Shown: positions 8,502-18,670, numbered from the stretch's first letter. The stretch: DNA of 52,270 nucleotides from Parabacteroides sp. (GCA_021204335.1 JAJPZM010000199.1:1-52270); one strand, 5' to 3'. Notes: generated by a model not told the origin, from the sequence alone. Program-made: numbers and translations.

Positions 8502-11500
8502 ATGACTAAAGAAACTTTTATACGCTCCCTGCAGGAACGTATCCTGATACTGGATGGTGGCATGGGAACCATGATCCAGGGTTTTAAACTGAACGAACAG
8601 GATTACAGAGGAGACCGTTTCTCCGATTTCCCCGGACAACTGAAAGGCAACAACGACCTGTTGTGCATTACCCGTCCGGACGTTATCAAATCCATCCATC
8701 GCCAGTACCTGGATGCCGGTGCCGATATATTTGCCACGAACACATTCAATGCCAACGCTATTTCGATGGAAGATTACGCCATGCAGGAATACGTGCGCGA
8801 AATAAACCTGGCTGCCGGAAAGTTGGGACGCGAGGTGGCCGATACCTTTATGGCGGAACATCCCGACCGTACCATCTTCGTTGCCGGCTCGATCGGCCCG
8901 ACCAACAAAACAGCATCCATGAGCCCCGATGTCAGCAATCCTGCTTACCGGGCGGTTACCTATAAGGATGTGTACCGGGCTTATAAGGAACAGATCGAAG
9001 CACTGGTCGACGGTGGCGTCGACATCATCCTCTTTGAAACGACTTTCGACACGCTGAATGTGAAAGCCGGCCTGGAAGCTGCCGAAACAGTCCTGAAAGA
9101 AAAAGGGAAGGAGTTACCTATCATGCTCTCGCTGACCTTGTCGGCACAGGGCGGACGTACCTTGTCCGGTCAGACATTGGGGGCATTCCTGGCTTCCGTA
9201 CAACATATCAATCTGGTAAGTATCGGGCTGAACTGTTCGTTTGGTGCAGCCGATATGAAGCCTTATCTGGCGGAACTGGCCAAGCATGCTCCCTACTTTA
9301 TCAGCGCTTATCCGAATGCCGGTCTGCCGAACAGTTTCGGTACGTACGATGAGACGCCCGAAAAGATGGCAGCCCATGTGAAGCCCTTTATCGAAGAAGG
9401 ACTGGTAAATATCCTGGGTGGCTGTTGCGGTACGACTCCGGCTCATATTGCCCAATATCCGGCTCTGGTTAAGGATGCGAAGCCGCATGTACCGGTTCCG
9501 AAGCCTGATTGCCTGTGGCTGTCCGGTCTCGAACTGCTGGAAGTAAAGAAAGAAAACAACTTTATCAATATAGGCGAACGTTGCAACGTAGCCGGTTCGC
9601 GTAAATTCCTGCGCCTGATTAAAGAAGGAAACTATGAGGAAGCATTGACCATCGCCCGCAAGCAGGTGGGAGACGGTGCCCAAGTAATCGACATCAATAT
9701 GGACGACGGCATGCTCGATGCGGTAAAGGAAATGACAACCTTTCTCAACCTGGTTGCTTCCGAACCCGATATTGCCCGCGTTCCGGTGATGATCGATTCT
9801 TCCAAATGGGAAGTGATCGAAGAAGGGTTGATGTGCGTACAAGGAAAAAGTATCGTCAACTCTATTTCTTTGAAAGAGGGTGAAGATGTTTTCCTGGCTC
9901 ACGCCACCCGCATCAAACAGTTGGGAGCCGCCGCCGTAGTGATGGCTTTCGATGAAAAGGGACAGGCAGATACCTACGAACGGAAAATAGAGGTATGCGG
10001 ACGCGCTTACCGTTTGCTTCGGGAGAAAATAGATTTCGACCCGAATGGAATTATATTCGACCCGAATGTACTTGCCATCGCAACCGGTATGGAAGAACAC
10101 AACGGATACGGTCTCGACTTCATCCGCGCCGTCGAATGGATCAAGCAGAACCTGCCCGGAGCGAAGGTGAGCGGCGGTATCAGTAACCTGTCGTTCTCGT
10201 TCCGCGGAAACAATTATGTGCGTGAAGCCATGCACTCCGTATTCCTGTACCATGCGATCAACAAAGGACTGGATATGGGAATTGTCAATCCGTCGTCTTC
10301 CGTATTATATGAAGATATAGAACCTGACTTCCGCAATTTGCTGGAAGATGTCATCCTGGCACGCCGTCCCGAAGCTGCCGAAGAATTGATTACTTATGCT
10401 CAGAACCTGGTTGTGGACAAACAGGGTGGTGCCGAAGAAAAGCACGAAGCCTGGCGCGAAGGTTCATTGAAAGAGCGTCTGGAATATGCATTGATCAAAG
10501 GTATCGGAGACCATTTGGAAGAAGATTTGCAGGAAGCCTTGAAGGAATACCCGCGTGCCGTTAATATCATCGACGGCCCGCTGATGAGCGGTATGAATAA
10601 GGTCGGCGAACTGTTCGGTGCTGGAAAGATGTTCCTGCCCCAGGTAGTCAAGACCGCCCGAACGATGAAAAAGGCGGTAGCCATCCTGCAACCCGCTATC
10701 GAAGCCGAGAAAGCCGAATCCGATTCGGCGAAAGCCGGCAAGGTGGTCTTTGCCACCGTCAAAGGAGACGTGCACGATATCGGAAAGAATATCGTTTCCA
10801 TCGTGTTGGCCTGCAACAACTACGAGGTGATCGACCTCGGCGTAATGGTGCCGGCAGAGGTTATCATCAAGGCTGCTATCGAAGAAAGGCCCGACCTGGT
10901 GTGCCTATCCGGCCTGATCACCCCTTCCCTGGAAGAAATGGTGCATGTGACGGACGAGATGCAGAAAGCCGGTCTGACGATCCCCGTCATGGTGGGCGGT
11001 GCAACCACCTCCAAGTTGCATACGGCTATCAAGATAGCTCCTCATTACGACTATCCGGTAATCCATGTGCTCGACGCTTCGCAGAATCCATTGATTGCCG
11101 CCAAGCTGCTCAACCCTGCCACGCGCGATGCGTATATCGAAAGCCTGAACAGGGAATACGAGGAACTGCGTGCTTCGATGGAGAAAAAGAAAGAGGTGTT
11201 GCTTCCGCTGGAAGAGGCACGTGCCAACCGGCAGAAGATCGATTGGTCAGCCTATACGCCGGTTGTCCCGAAGCAGTTGGGCGTTCAGGTATTGCCATAC
11301 GTTCCTTTGGAAGAGATCATACCTTATATAAACTGGATATTCTTTTTCAGCGCCTGGAAACTGAACGGACGCTTTGCCGGAATTGCCCGATTGCATGGAT
11401 GCGACTCTTGCCGTTCCCAGTGGCTGGCTGGTTTCCCGGAAGGAGAGCGTGCGAAGGCTGCCGAAGCCATGCAGTTGCATAAAGATGCCGTCCGTCTGCT

Positions 11501-12206
11501 GAACCGTCTGGTCGACGAGAAAGTGGAATATTGTAAAGCTCTCTATGGCTTCTTCCCTGCTAACAGTGAGGGGGATGATATCCACATCGGAAATAGTACG
11601 CTCCCCACGCTTCGCCAACAGGCAAAGAAAGAGGAAGGTGTTTATAAATCCCTGGCGGATTATATTATCCCGGCATTCGAGGGGCGCATCGATTATATAG
11701 GAGCTTTCGTGGTAACAGCCGGTTCGGGTGCCGAAGTCCTGAAGAATAAGCTGAAAGAAGAAGGCGACACTTATAACTCCATGCTGCTTCAAACCCTGAC
11801 GGATCGTCTGGCGGAAGCGCTTGCCGAATACCTGCATGAGAAGGTGCGGAAGGAATATTGGGGCTATGCTCCGGACGAATCCTTGTCGATTGCCGATCTT
11901 TATAAAGTAAAGTATCAGGGTATTCGTCCGGCGGTGGGCTATCCATCTTTGCCGGATCAGTTGCTCAACTTCACGCTCGACCGTTTGCTCGACATGTCAC
12001 AAATCGGCGTCACGCTGACCGAGAATGGGGCCATGTACCCGACCGCAACCGTAAGCGGCATCTATATCGCCCATCCCGATTCGCAATATTTCATGATCGG
12101 CTCGATCGACGAAGCGCAAATGAAAGACTATGCCGCCCGTCGCAACCTGACGGAGACAGAAGCGAAGAAGTTATTGAATAAGAATATCCCGGCTTCCGGT
12201 AACTAA
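8502..12206 (+). CDS. metH: Cobalamin-dependent methionine synthase MetH
   Basis: Transfers a methyl group from methyltetrahydrofolate via cobalamin to homocysteine. The 1,234-residue product has all four modules. The homocysteine domain has zinc ligands Cys245, Cys308 and Cys309 (in GLNCSFG and GGCCGTTP). The pterin domain (about 360-630) contains [11 protein letters not shown]. The B12 domain has DVHDIG, with His758 as the lower cobalt ligand (E. coli His759). The activation domain has [12 protein letters not shown] for S-adenosylmethionine. The frame is open upstream into smpB, but the ATG at 8502 gives the standard N-terminus. No cobalamin riboswitch fits in the 43-bp gap after smpB. Confidence 0.97.
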   Translation: MTKETFIRSLQERILILDGGMGTMIQGFKLNEQDYRGDRFSDFPGQLKGNNDLLCITRPDVIKSIHRQYLDAGADIFATNTFNANAISMEDYAMQEYVREINLAAGKLGREVADTFMAEHPDRTIFVAGSIGPTNKTASMSPDVSNPAYRAVTYKDVYRAYKEQIEALVDGGVDIILFETTFDTLNVKAGLEAAETVLKEKGKELPIMLSLTLSAQGGRTLSGQTLGAFLASVQHINLVSIGLNCSFGAADMKPYLAELAKHAPYFISAYPNAGLPNSFGTYDETPEKMAAHVKPFIEEGLVNILGGCCGTTPAHIAQYPALVKDAKPHVPVPKPDCLWLSGLELLEVKKENNFINIGERCNVAGSRKFLRLIKEGNYEEALTIARKQVGDGAQVIDINMDDGMLDAVKEMTTFLNLVASEPDIARVPVMIDSSKWEVIEEGLMCVQGKSIVNSISLKEGEDVFLAHATRIKQLGAAAVVMAFDEKGQADTYERKIEVCGRAYRLLREKIDFDPNGIIFDPNVLAIATGMEEHNGYGLDFIRAVEWIKQNLPGAKVSGGISNLSFSFRGNNYVREAMHSVFLYHAINKGLDMGIVNPSSSVLYEDIEPDFRNLLEDVILARRPEAAEELITYAQNLVVDKQGGAEEKHEAWREGSLKERLEYALIKGIGDHLEEDLQEALKEYPRAVNIIDGPLMSGMNKVGELFGAGKMFLPQVVKTARTMKKAVAILQPAIEAEKAESDSAKAGKVVFATVKGDVHDIGKNIVSIVLACNNYEVIDLGVMVPAEVIIKAAIEERPDLVCLSGLITPSLEEMVHVTDEMQKAGLTIPVMVGGATTSKLHTAIKIAPHYDYPVIHVLDASQNPLIAAKLLNPATRDAYIESLNREYEELRASMEKKKEVLLPLEEARANRQKIDWSAYTPVVPKQLGVQVLPYVPLEEIIPYINWIFFFSAWKLNGRFAGIARLHGCDSCRSQWLAGFPEGERAKAAEAMQLHKDAVRLLNRLVDEKVEYCKALYGFFPANSEGDDIHIGNSTLPTLRQQAKKEEGVYKSLADYIIPAFEGRIDYIGAFVVTAGSGAEVLKNKLKEEGDTYNSMLLQTLTDRLAEALAEYLHEKVRKEYWGYAPDESLSIADLYKVKYQGIRPAVGYPSLPDQLLNFTLDRLLDMSQIGVTLTENGAMYPTATVSGIYIAHPDSQYFMIGSIDEAQMKDYAARRNLTETEAKKLLNKNIPASGN

Positions 12207-12229
12207 AAACAGAGCTGTAGGTTATGTCA

Positions 12230-12538
12230 TTATAGTAACGCCGCGTATTTCCGTATCCGGTTCAGACGTTCCATGAATGATTGGTCGTTCGTAGTCTGCT
12301 GCATGTTGTAATCCAACTGCATACGCATCAGTAATCCGGCATTGATACCCAAAGCCGCCTCAAACAGTAATGCTGTAGAGGTGGTCAGGGGCCGGCGACA
12401 GTTTAGGATATCGTTCAGAATCTTGTACGAAATCTCTGTCTGTGCGGCAAGTTTGGTTTGTGGCAACTTGCGGCTTTCAATTTCTTCTTTGAGCAACTCG
12501 CCCGGATGTATGGGGCGTTGGCAAATATATTTTTCCAT
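12230..12538 (-). CDS. higA: HigA-type antitoxin (XRE family)
   Basis: A 102-residue DNA-binding antitoxin. The N-terminus IHPGELLKEEIESRKLPQTKLA followed by the helix-turn-helix region YKILNDILNCRRPLT is the HigA pattern. It probably neutralises the toxin gene just upstream and represses the shared promoter. The order toxin then antitoxin is typical of higBA. It faces metH, with its stop 24 bp from the metH stop. Confidence 0.88.
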   Translation of the reverse strand: MEKYICQRPIHPGELLKEEIESRKLPQTKLAAQTEISYKILNDILNCRRPLTTSTALLFEAALGINAGLLMRMQLDYNMQQTTNDQSFMERLNRIRKYAALL

Positions 12539-12548
12539 ATTCCTTATA

Positions 12549-12866
12549 CTATTTATAATGGTTCGACAATTCCAGAATATTACATACCGTCACGACCGTT
12601 TCAGACGAAAGTTGTTTTACTGTGAATTCGATGCGGTATTGGTCGTTCACCCGAATGGAAGAAATGTCTGCTTTATCTCCTTTCAGTACTTCGTAATGCA
12701 GTGAATGGATTGCATAGAGTTCTTCCACACCTAGGGCTTGTTCCAGAACCTTGATGCGCAACTGGTATCTCGCTATGATATGGGGCTGGAAGCGATGTTT
12801 TTTGTCCGTCGTCTTTCCTTCCTCATACAATTGGCGCAAATATTCTTTCTCAAAGTTTATTTCCAT
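12549..12866 (-). CDS. higB: HigB/RelE-type toxin
   Basis: A 105-residue protein with the RelE-fold order of HigB: helix at the start, QPHIIARYQLRIKVLEQ, the motif LYAIHSLHYEVLKGDKADISSIRVNDQYRIEF, and a final strand TVVTVCNILELSNHY. HigB toxins are ribosome-dependent mRNA endonucleases. The segment SIRVNDQYRIEF carries the conserved Arg residues of the family. It is somewhat longer than the minimal ~92-residue HigB. The antitoxin starts 10 bp downstream. Confidence 0.85.
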   Translation of the reverse strand: MEINFEKEYLRQLYEEGKTTDKKHRFQPHIIARYQLRIKVLEQALGVEELYAIHSLHYEVLKGDKADISSIRVNDQYRIEFTVKQLSSETVVTVCNILELSNHYK

Positions 12867-12889
12867 TGCTTTCCGTTTCGTTCACTGCA

Positions 12890-12933
12890 CAAAGGTAATG
12901 TATATTCCAGTAGTTCCACCCTAAAAGTGGAAC
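12890..12933 (-). promoter_or_regulatory. higBA promoter with overlapping operator dyad
   Basis: On the minus strand TACCTTTG (12890-12897) matches the -7 box 24 bp before the toxin start. A perfect 7-bp dyad, GTTCCAC (12913-12919) and GTGGAAC (12927-12933) with a 7-bp spacer, covers the -33 region. This is the expected place for HigA autorepression. The binding protein is inferred. Confidence 0.65.
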
Positions 12934-12977
12934 TTTGTTCCTTGAAACCCGTATATCATGCATAATTTTTTATCTAA

Positions 12978-13004
12978 TGTAATATTTATTACACTTTACC
13001 TCTG
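12978..13004 (+). promoter_or_regulatory. nrf promoter with Crp/Fnr-type palindrome
   Basis: TGTAAT-ATTT-ATTACA (12978-12993) is a perfect 6-4-6 palindrome of the general Crp/Fnr form. TACCTCTG (12997-13004), one base off TAnnTTTG, follows 4 bp later, and nrfH starts at 13051. The palindrome centre is near -23 if this -7 box is used, closer than the usual -41.5 for activation. Confidence 0.5.
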
Positions 13005-13050
13005 CCCTAATTAAGATATTTGCCGAGAATTAAACTTTAATTAAGGCTGT

Positions 13051-13637
13051 ATGAAGATAAAAGAGATCATAAACTCGATTCTCCCCACAAGACGGTGGAA
13101 GCTGTTTACCATTATTGCCGGGGGGCGATCTGCGGTTTGGGCTTTTATACATTTTATGTATCGAGAGCCTGGAGTTATTTGTCTGACGAGCCGTCAACCT
13201 GTGTGAACTGCCATATCATGGGGTCTTATTATGCCACCTGGAGCCATAGTTCACACAGCCGTAATGCCACCTGCAACGATTGCCATGTGCCACACGAGAA
13301 TGCTGCGAAGAAATGGTTCTTCAAGGGAATGGACGGTATGCGCCACGCCGCCGTTTTCATGATGCGCGGCGAACCCCAGGTGATCCAGGCGATCGACGAA
13401 AGCGCGGAAGTCATTATGAATAACTGCGTCCGTTGCCACACGTAACTGAATACCGAATTTGTCAACACCGAACGGATCGACCACAATATGGCCATGGCAG
13501 GCGAGGGCAAAGCCTGCTGGGATTGCCACCGCGACGTACCTCATGGGGGCTCGAACAGCCTTTCGTCGACCCCCTCGGCGATTGTGCCTTATCCGAAAAC
13601 CAATACGCCCCAGTGGCTGAAAGATATGCTTAAGTAA
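13051..13637 (+). pseudogene. nrfH: NrfH tetraheme cytochrome, frameshifted and with an internal stop
   Basis: NrfH is the membrane-anchored quinol dehydrogenase that feeds electrons to NrfA. From ATG 13051 the frame reads MKIKEIINSILPTRRWKLF and then breaks in a run of six G (13120-13125). Adding one G restores IIAGGAICGLGF and the downstream heme motifs CVNCH and CNDCH. A TAA at 13443 interrupts RCHT-LNTEF, where CAA (Gln) would fit. After it the same frame continues with the fourth heme motif CWDCH to a normal stop at 13635. The reconstructed protein has all four CxxCH motifs, so the lesions look recent. If real, no full NrfH is made. Confidence 0.88.
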
Positions 13638-13662
13638 AACGAATAAATAAAAATCAACGAAT

Positions 13663-15147
13663 ATGGAAAAGAGACTCAAATCATGGCAAGGCTGGTTATT
13701 GTTCGCCGGAACAATGGTAGTCGTTTTTGTACTGGGCATACTGGCTGCTTCGATCACCGAACGAAGGGCCGAGATTGCCAGTGTGATGAATAATAAGAAG
13801 GTGGGGATCACTGGGATCGAACCGATTAACGAGAAGTTCGAACCGAACTATCCGCGTGAATATGAAACATGGACGCAGACGATGGACACCAGTTTCCAGA
13901 GCCTGTTCAACGGCAACCAGGCAGTCGACGTGCTGGCAACCCGTCCCGAAATGGTTGTCCTCTGGGCAGGATATGCATTCTCCAAAGATTATTCGACGCC
14001 CCGCGGACACATGCATGCGATCGACGATATGCGCCATACCCTGCGTGTCGGTGCTCCGATGACTCCCGACGAAGGGCCGCAGCCCGCTACCTGCTGGACG
14101 TGCAAGAGCCCGGACGTTCCCCGTATGATGCAAGCCGTCGGGGTAGACAATTTCTATAAGGCAAAATGGGCTGCCATGGGTAACGAGATCGTGAACCCGA
14201 TCGGTTGTGCCGACTGCCATGAACCGACGACGATGAAGTTGCAGATCAGCCGCCCGGCTCTGGTAGAAGCTTTCCAGCGCCAGGGACGCGATATCTCGAA
14301 AGCGACCCAGCAGAAGATGCGTTCGCTGGTTTGTGCACAGTGCCATGTGGAATACTATTTCAAGGGCGACGGTAAGTATCTGACTTTCCCCTGGGATAAA
14401 GGTTTTACGGTGGAAGATATGGAAGCTTATTATGATGAAGAAGGCTTTGCCGATTATACGCATAAACTGAGCCGTACCCCGATCCTGAAAGCGCAGCATC
14501 CGGACTACGAACTGTCAATGATGGGTATCCATGCACAGCGCGGCGTATCGTGTGCCGACTGCCACATGCCTTATAAGAGTGAAGGCGGCGTGAAGTACAG
14601 CGACCACCATATCATGAGCCCGCTGGCAATGATCGACCGCACCTGCCAGGTGTGCCACCGCGAAAGCGAAGAGACGCTGCGCCAGAACGTGTACGACCGT
14701 CAGAACAAGGCGAACGAAATGCGTAACCGCCTGGAAGCCGAACTGGCAAAGGCGCATATCGAAGCGAAGTTTGCCTGGGACAAGGGAGCTACGGAAGAAC
14801 AGATGGCTCCGGTCTTGAAACTGCTTCGCCAGGCACAGTGGCGTTGGGACTTCGGTGTGGCTTCCCACGGGGGCGCATTCCATGCTCCGCAGGAAATACA
14901 GCGTATCCTGGGTAACGGTATGGATAAAACGATGCAGGCCCGTCTGGCTGTTTCCAAAGTATTGGCCAAGCTGGGTTATACCGACGAAGTGCCGATGCCG
15001 GATATCTCCACCAAAGAGAAGGCACAGCAATATATCGGTCTGGATATGGCGGCTGAACGTCAGGCAAAGGAGAAGTTCCTGAACACCATCGTGCCCGAAT
15101 GGATTAAGGACGCGAAAGCGAACAAGCGTCTGGCTGATCAAATTTAA
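13663..15147 (+). CDS. nrfA: Ammonia-forming cytochrome c nitrite reductase NrfA
   Basis: Periplasmic pentaheme enzyme that reduces nitrite to ammonia with six electrons. The 494-residue product has an N-terminal membrane or signal segment (about 10-27), the diagnostic Lys-ligated catalytic heme motif CWTCK at about 144-148, and four CxxCH motifs at about 182, 224, 297 and 328. The frame is fully intact although its electron donor nrfH, 25 bp upstream, is broken. Two cytochrome c assembly genes follow directly, as expected for a multiheme protein. The hydrophobic start may be a retained anchor, as in other NrfA associated with NrfH. Confidence 0.96.
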   Translation: MEKRLKSWQGWLLFAGTMVVVFVLGILAASITERRAEIASVMNNKKVGITGIEPINEKFEPNYPREYETWTQTMDTSFQSLFNGNQAVDVLATRPEMVVLWAGYAFSKDYSTPRGHMHAIDDMRHTLRVGAPMTPDEGPQPATCWTCKSPDVPRMMQAVGVDNFYKAKWAAMGNEIVNPIGCADCHEPTTMKLQISRPALVEAFQRQGRDISKATQQKMRSLVCAQCHVEYYFKGDGKYLTFPWDKGFTVEDMEAYYDEEGFADYTHKLSRTPILKAQHPDYELSMMGIHAQRGVSCADCHMPYKSEGGVKYSDHHIMSPLAMIDRTCQVCHRESEETLRQNVYDRQNKANEMRNRLEAELAKAHIEAKFAWDKGATEEQMAPVLKLLRQAQWRWDFGVASHGGAFHAPQEIQRILGNGMDKTMQARLAVSKVLAKLGYTDEVPMPDISTKEKAQQYIGLDMAAERQAKEKFLNTIVPEWIKDAKANKRLADQI

Positions 15148-15164
15148 TTAGTAAAAGATAGGTT

Positions 15165-16436
15165 ATGTGGAAACAACCCTGGGGATATGCAGAAGGATGG
15201 ACGATTAGTTTCGGCCTGTTCCTGACCGGCGTCATACTGCAAGTGACAACCGGTAAGGTAGACGCAACCCTTTTTCAATATCCTCTGAATGCCATAGTAG
15301 GGGGAGTGTTTCTGTTTTTCTTGGTAATGTTGTATGTTGTAAGCCGTAAAGCCGCTGCGTTGCAGTGGTTTTACAGCCTTACAGCGAGTATTACGTCTTT
15401 AACGGCGTGGATGGTTTTGGTTATCATCATGGGACTGACCCAACAAGTGGCTCCTTCCGCAACGGCTACTCACGGGGGACTGCTGTCCGGGTTGGGTTTC
15501 ATGCAAATGACTTCTTCGTGGCCTTTCCTGCTTCTCTTTCTGTATTTCATTTCCGTACTGGGATTGGTGACGATCCATAAGATCAGTCGTTTCCGTTGGA
15601 AAGATATTCCCTTTCTGTTGAATCATGCCGGACTGTTCATTACCTTACTGGCCGCTGTCCTCGGCAACGGCGACTTGCAACGTCTCCGCATGACCGCCAC
15701 GCTGGATAATCCCGAATGGCGTGCCACCGACGATGCCGGTCAGATGACGGAACTCCCACTGGCTATCGAACTGAAATCGTTTACGATAGACGAATATCCG
15801 CCCAAACTGTTGGCGATAGATAACACGACCGGTAAAGCCCTGCCGGAAGGTAATCCGGAAAACCTGTTGGTAGAGGAATCTCTTTTGTCCGGCAGCCTGC
15901 TCGATTGGGATATTGAAGTAACCCGATCCTTGCCGATGGCCGCCTGTGTGCGTACGGTCGATACGATGAACTTCGTCGCTTTCCATTCGGAAGGAGCCAC
16001 TACGGCTTTGCTGGTGAAAGCCCGTCATAAGACGGACGGAACGGAAAAGAGCGGTTGGGTAAGTTGCGGCAGTTTCATGTTTCCTTATGTCTCCCTGCCA
16101 TTGAGCGACTCTGTAAGCTTGGTGATGCCGGAGCTGGAACCCAAGCGTTTCGCTTCCGAAGTAACCGTTTACACCAAAAGCGGAGAACGGGCAGATGCCC
16201 TTATCGAAGTGAACAAACCGCTGAGCATGGACGGGTGGAAAATCTATCAGCTTAGCTATGACGAAGCAAAAGGGAAGTGGAGCAGTACCAGTATCTTTGA
16301 ATTGGTCAAAGATCCGTGGCTTCCTGTCGTATATATAGGTATTTTGATGATATTGCTGGGTTCGGTCTGTCTCTTTGTCCTGGCTCCCGGAAATAAGCAA
16401 AGCCCAAAGGCTGTTAACGATACAAAAACTGAATGA
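15165..16436 (+). CDS. ResB-like cytochrome c assembly protein
   Basis: A 423-residue membrane protein with hydrophobic helices around residues 15-30, 42-58, 68-90, 115-132 and 146-165, a long periplasmic domain, and a last helix near 385-410. This layout and the position directly before a CcsA gene match the ResB/Ccs1 half of the System II heme-handling complex that attaches heme to apocytochromes. The periplasmic part contains MDGWKIYQLSYDE, a pattern seen in ResB-domain proteins. The stop overlaps the next start by ATGA, so translation is probably coupled. Confidence 0.82.
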   Translation: MWKQPWGYAEGWTISFGLFLTGVILQVTTGKVDATLFQYPLNAIVGGVFLFFLVMLYVVSRKAAALQWFYSLTASITSLTAWMVLVIIMGLTQQVAPSATATHGGLLSGLGFMQMTSSWPFLLLFLYFISVLGLVTIHKISRFRWKDIPFLLNHAGLFITLLAAVLGNGDLQRLRMTATLDNPEWRATDDAGQMTELPLAIELKSFTIDEYPPKLLAIDNTTGKALPEGNPENLLVEESLLSGSLLDWDIEVTRSLPMAACVRTVDTMNFVAFHSEGATTALLVKARHKTDGTEKSGWVSCGSFMFPYVSLPLSDSVSLVMPELEPKRFASEVTVYTKSGERADALIEVNKPLSMDGWKIYQLSYDEAKGKWSSTSIFELVKDPWLPVVYIGILMILLGSVCLFVLAPGNKQSPKAVNDTKTE

Positions 16437-17245
16437 TTATGGGATCGATAATGGATTGGAGTCATTTTATATATTTTGCATTGCCCGCTGTGGCTTGCTG
16501 GTCGGTAGGGGCTGTAATGGCGTATCGTCCGAACAAATACGGGCAGGTGCTTTTATGGACAATACTGGGGCTGGCTGTTTTTATGGCATTTATTGTCGGG
16601 ATGTGGCTCTCGCTCGAACGTCCGCCGCTTCGCACGATGGGGGAGACGCGTCTATGGTATTCTTTCTTCCTGCCTGTTGCGGAGATCATTACTTATATGC
16701 GCTGGCGGTATAAATGGATTTTGTCTTTCAGTACGGTGCTGTCGTTTGTCTTTATCTGTATCAACCTCTTTAAGCCGGAGATACATAATAAGACGCTGAT
16801 GCCTGCCCTGCAAAGTCCATGGTTTGCTCCGCATGTCATTGTCTATATGTTTGCCTATGCGATGCTGGGGGCTGCGGCGGTTGTGGCCGTTTATCTGTTG
16901 TTCCGCTCGCGGAAGAAGGCGATCGACCCGGATGTCATGAGCCTGTGCGATAACCTGGTCTATGTGGGAACGGCTTTCCTTACTATCGGCATGCTCTTCG
17001 GGGCACTCTGGGCGAAAGAGGCATGGGGGCATTACTGGAGCTGGGATCCGAAAGAGACCTGGGCGGCGGCTACCTGGTTGGGTAATTTGCTGTATATCCA
17101 TTTCCGGCTTCACAGGTATTTGCAGTATAAGGCGGCTCTCGGATTGTTGGTGTTCGCTTTTATCCTGCTGCAAGTCTGCTGGTTCGGAGTTAACTATCTG
17201 CCTTCGGCACAGGGAAACAGCGTGCATACCTATAATATAGAATAA
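16433..17245 (+). CDS. ccsA: CcsA-type cytochrome c biogenesis protein
   Basis: Second half of the System II cytochrome c synthase. The 270-residue protein has several transmembrane helices and the tryptophan-rich WWD signature WGHYWSWDPKETWAA around residues 200-214, with flanking His residues that ligate heme in CcsA. The start overlaps the upstream stop. ATGs at 16439 and 16451 are alternative starts. Together with ResB it would mature NrfA and other c-type cytochromes. Confidence 0.9.
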   Translation: MIMGSIMDWSHFIYFALPAVACWSVGAVMAYRPNKYGQVLLWTILGLAVFMAFIVGMWLSLERPPLRTMGETRLWYSFFLPVAEIITYMRWRYKWILSFSTVLSFVFICINLFKPEIHNKTLMPALQSPWFAPHVIVYMFAYAMLGAAAVVAVYLLFRSRKKAIDPDVMSLCDNLVYVGTAFLTIGMLFGALWAKEAWGHYWSWDPKETWAAATWLGNLLYIHFRLHRYLQYKAALGLLVFAFILLQVCWFGVNYLPSAQGNSVHTYNIE

Positions 17246-17297
17246 AGGAATTTCATACGTATAATATTAAACTTGTATAACTTAAAACATAATCGAT

Positions 17298-18608
17298 ATG
17301 AAGAAACGGATGATTGCATTTGCCGGATTACTATTGGTAAGTTCGGTAGGAATGAAGGCTGAGGAAGATGAAACAGCCAAAGATAAGGAGAACACATTCT
17401 CCATGAGTGCCCAGATATGTCCGAGGGCAGAATACCGGAACGGAGCCTTATTCCCCCGCAGTGAAGGTGCGGATGCAGCCGGATTTATCAATAACCGTGC
17501 CCGCCTGTCAATGAACTACGAACGCCAGAACCTCTCGATCGGATTGTCGGCCCAGCATGTCGGTGTCTGGGGACAGGATCCGCAGATTGATAAGAACGGT
17601 CGCTTTATCCTGAACGAAGCCTGGGCGCAACTGGACTTCGGATATGGCATCTTTGCCAAGCTCGGACGGCAGTCGTTAATTTACGACGATGAGCGTATCC
17701 TGGGAGGGCTCGACTGGAATGTAGCCGGCCGTTACCACGACGCCTTGAAGCTGGGTTACGAAAACAAGCAGAACAAACTTCACCTGATCCTGGCATTCAA
17801 CCAGAACGATGAGAAGACGATTGGCGGTACCTATTATAATCCGGGCGCCCAACCTTATAAGAACATGCAGACTTTGTGGTACCAGCATGTCTGCGATAAA
17901 GCCTTCAAGGCGTCTTTCATGTTCATGAACCTGGGTATGGAAGCGGGCGATCCGGAAACGCAGAAGTCCGACACCAAATACATGCAGCTGCTCAGCACCA
18001 ACCTGTATTATACGCCGGGCGATTGGACATTCGGCGGAACTTTCTACTACGAATTCGGAAAGAATAAAGCCAACCGTGATATCTCCGCCTACCTCTGGGC
18101 GTTGAATGCAGCCTATAAGATCGACTCCCGCTGGAGCGTCGGCATTGGAAGCGATTATTTAAGTGGTGCAAGCAATACGGATGGCTCCGGCAAGTATAAA
18201 GCTTTCGACCCGTTGTATGGAACCCATCATAAGTTTTACGGAGCAATGGACTACTTTTACGCTTCCGGTTTTATAAACGGATTGAATCCCGGCTTATGGG
18301 ATAACCAGATAAAAGCAGCCTTTAAAGCTTCTCCGAAAGTAAACCTGTCGCTGGCCTATCATTACTTCTCCATTACCAGTGATATCGAATGGGAAGGCAA
18401 AGGCAAACTGGATCGTGGGTTGGGTTCCGAAGTCGACCTACAGGTGGATTGGCAGATCATGAAAGACGTTAAACTGTCTGCCGGATATTCGACAATGTTC
18501 GGTACTTCGACAATGGAGATCGTGAAAGGCGGCAGCAAAGACAGCTGGCAAAATTGGGGATGGTTATCAATCAACATTAATCCGCGTATATTTATGGCCA
18601 GGTGGTAA
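17298..18608 (+). CDS. Alginate-export-family outer-membrane beta-barrel
   Basis: A 436-residue protein with a cleavable signal (MKKRMIAFAGLLLVSSVGMKAEE) followed by amphipathic beta-strand repeats to the end, closing with an aromatic-rich strand and a terminal Trp. Motifs such as RARLSMNYERQNLSIGLSAQ and LGRQSLIYDDERILGGLDW are the pattern of the alginate-export (AlgE-like) family. In the nrf cluster of Bacteroidales this barrel is a plausible porin for small anions, but its substrate cannot be read from sequence. It lies 52 bp after ccsA. Confidence 0.78.
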   Translation: MKKRMIAFAGLLLVSSVGMKAEEDETAKDKENTFSMSAQICPRAEYRNGALFPRSEGADAAGFINNRARLSMNYERQNLSIGLSAQHVGVWGQDPQIDKNGRFILNEAWAQLDFGYGIFAKLGRQSLIYDDERILGGLDWNVAGRYHDALKLGYENKQNKLHLILAFNQNDEKTIGGTYYNPGAQPYKNMQTLWYQHVCDKAFKASFMFMNLGMEAGDPETQKSDTKYMQLLSTNLYYTPGDWTFGGTFYYEFGKNKANRDISAYLWALNAAYKIDSRWSVGIGSDYLSGASNTDGSGKYKAFDPLYGTHHKFYGAMDYFYASGFINGLNPGLWDNQIKAAFKASPKVNLSLAYHYFSITSDIEWEGKGKLDRGLGSEVDLQVDWQIMKDVKLSAGYSTMFGTSTMEIVKGGSKDSWQNWGWLSININPRIFMARW

Positions 18609-18612
18609 TTTG

Positions 18613-18660
18613 TTAGTGTCGGAAATGTTCGGACAAAGATAAGAACATTTCCGACACTAA
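18613..18660. repeat. Perfect 18-bp inverted repeat before the Crp/Fnr regulator
   Basis: TTAGTGTCGGAAATGTTC (18613-18630) and GAACATTTCCGACACTAA (18643-18660) are exact reverse complements around a 12-nt loop. The structure lies 4 bp after the porin stop and ends 10 bp before the regulator start. It lacks a downstream T run on the plus strand. It could be a terminator-like hairpin, an operator, or both. Confidence 0.85.
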
Positions 18661-18670
18661 ATCGATACTG

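Noticed and set aside
13433..13633. Separate small gene after nrfH
   Set aside because: The open frame is out of register; the in-register reading continues nrfH with the fourth heme motif.
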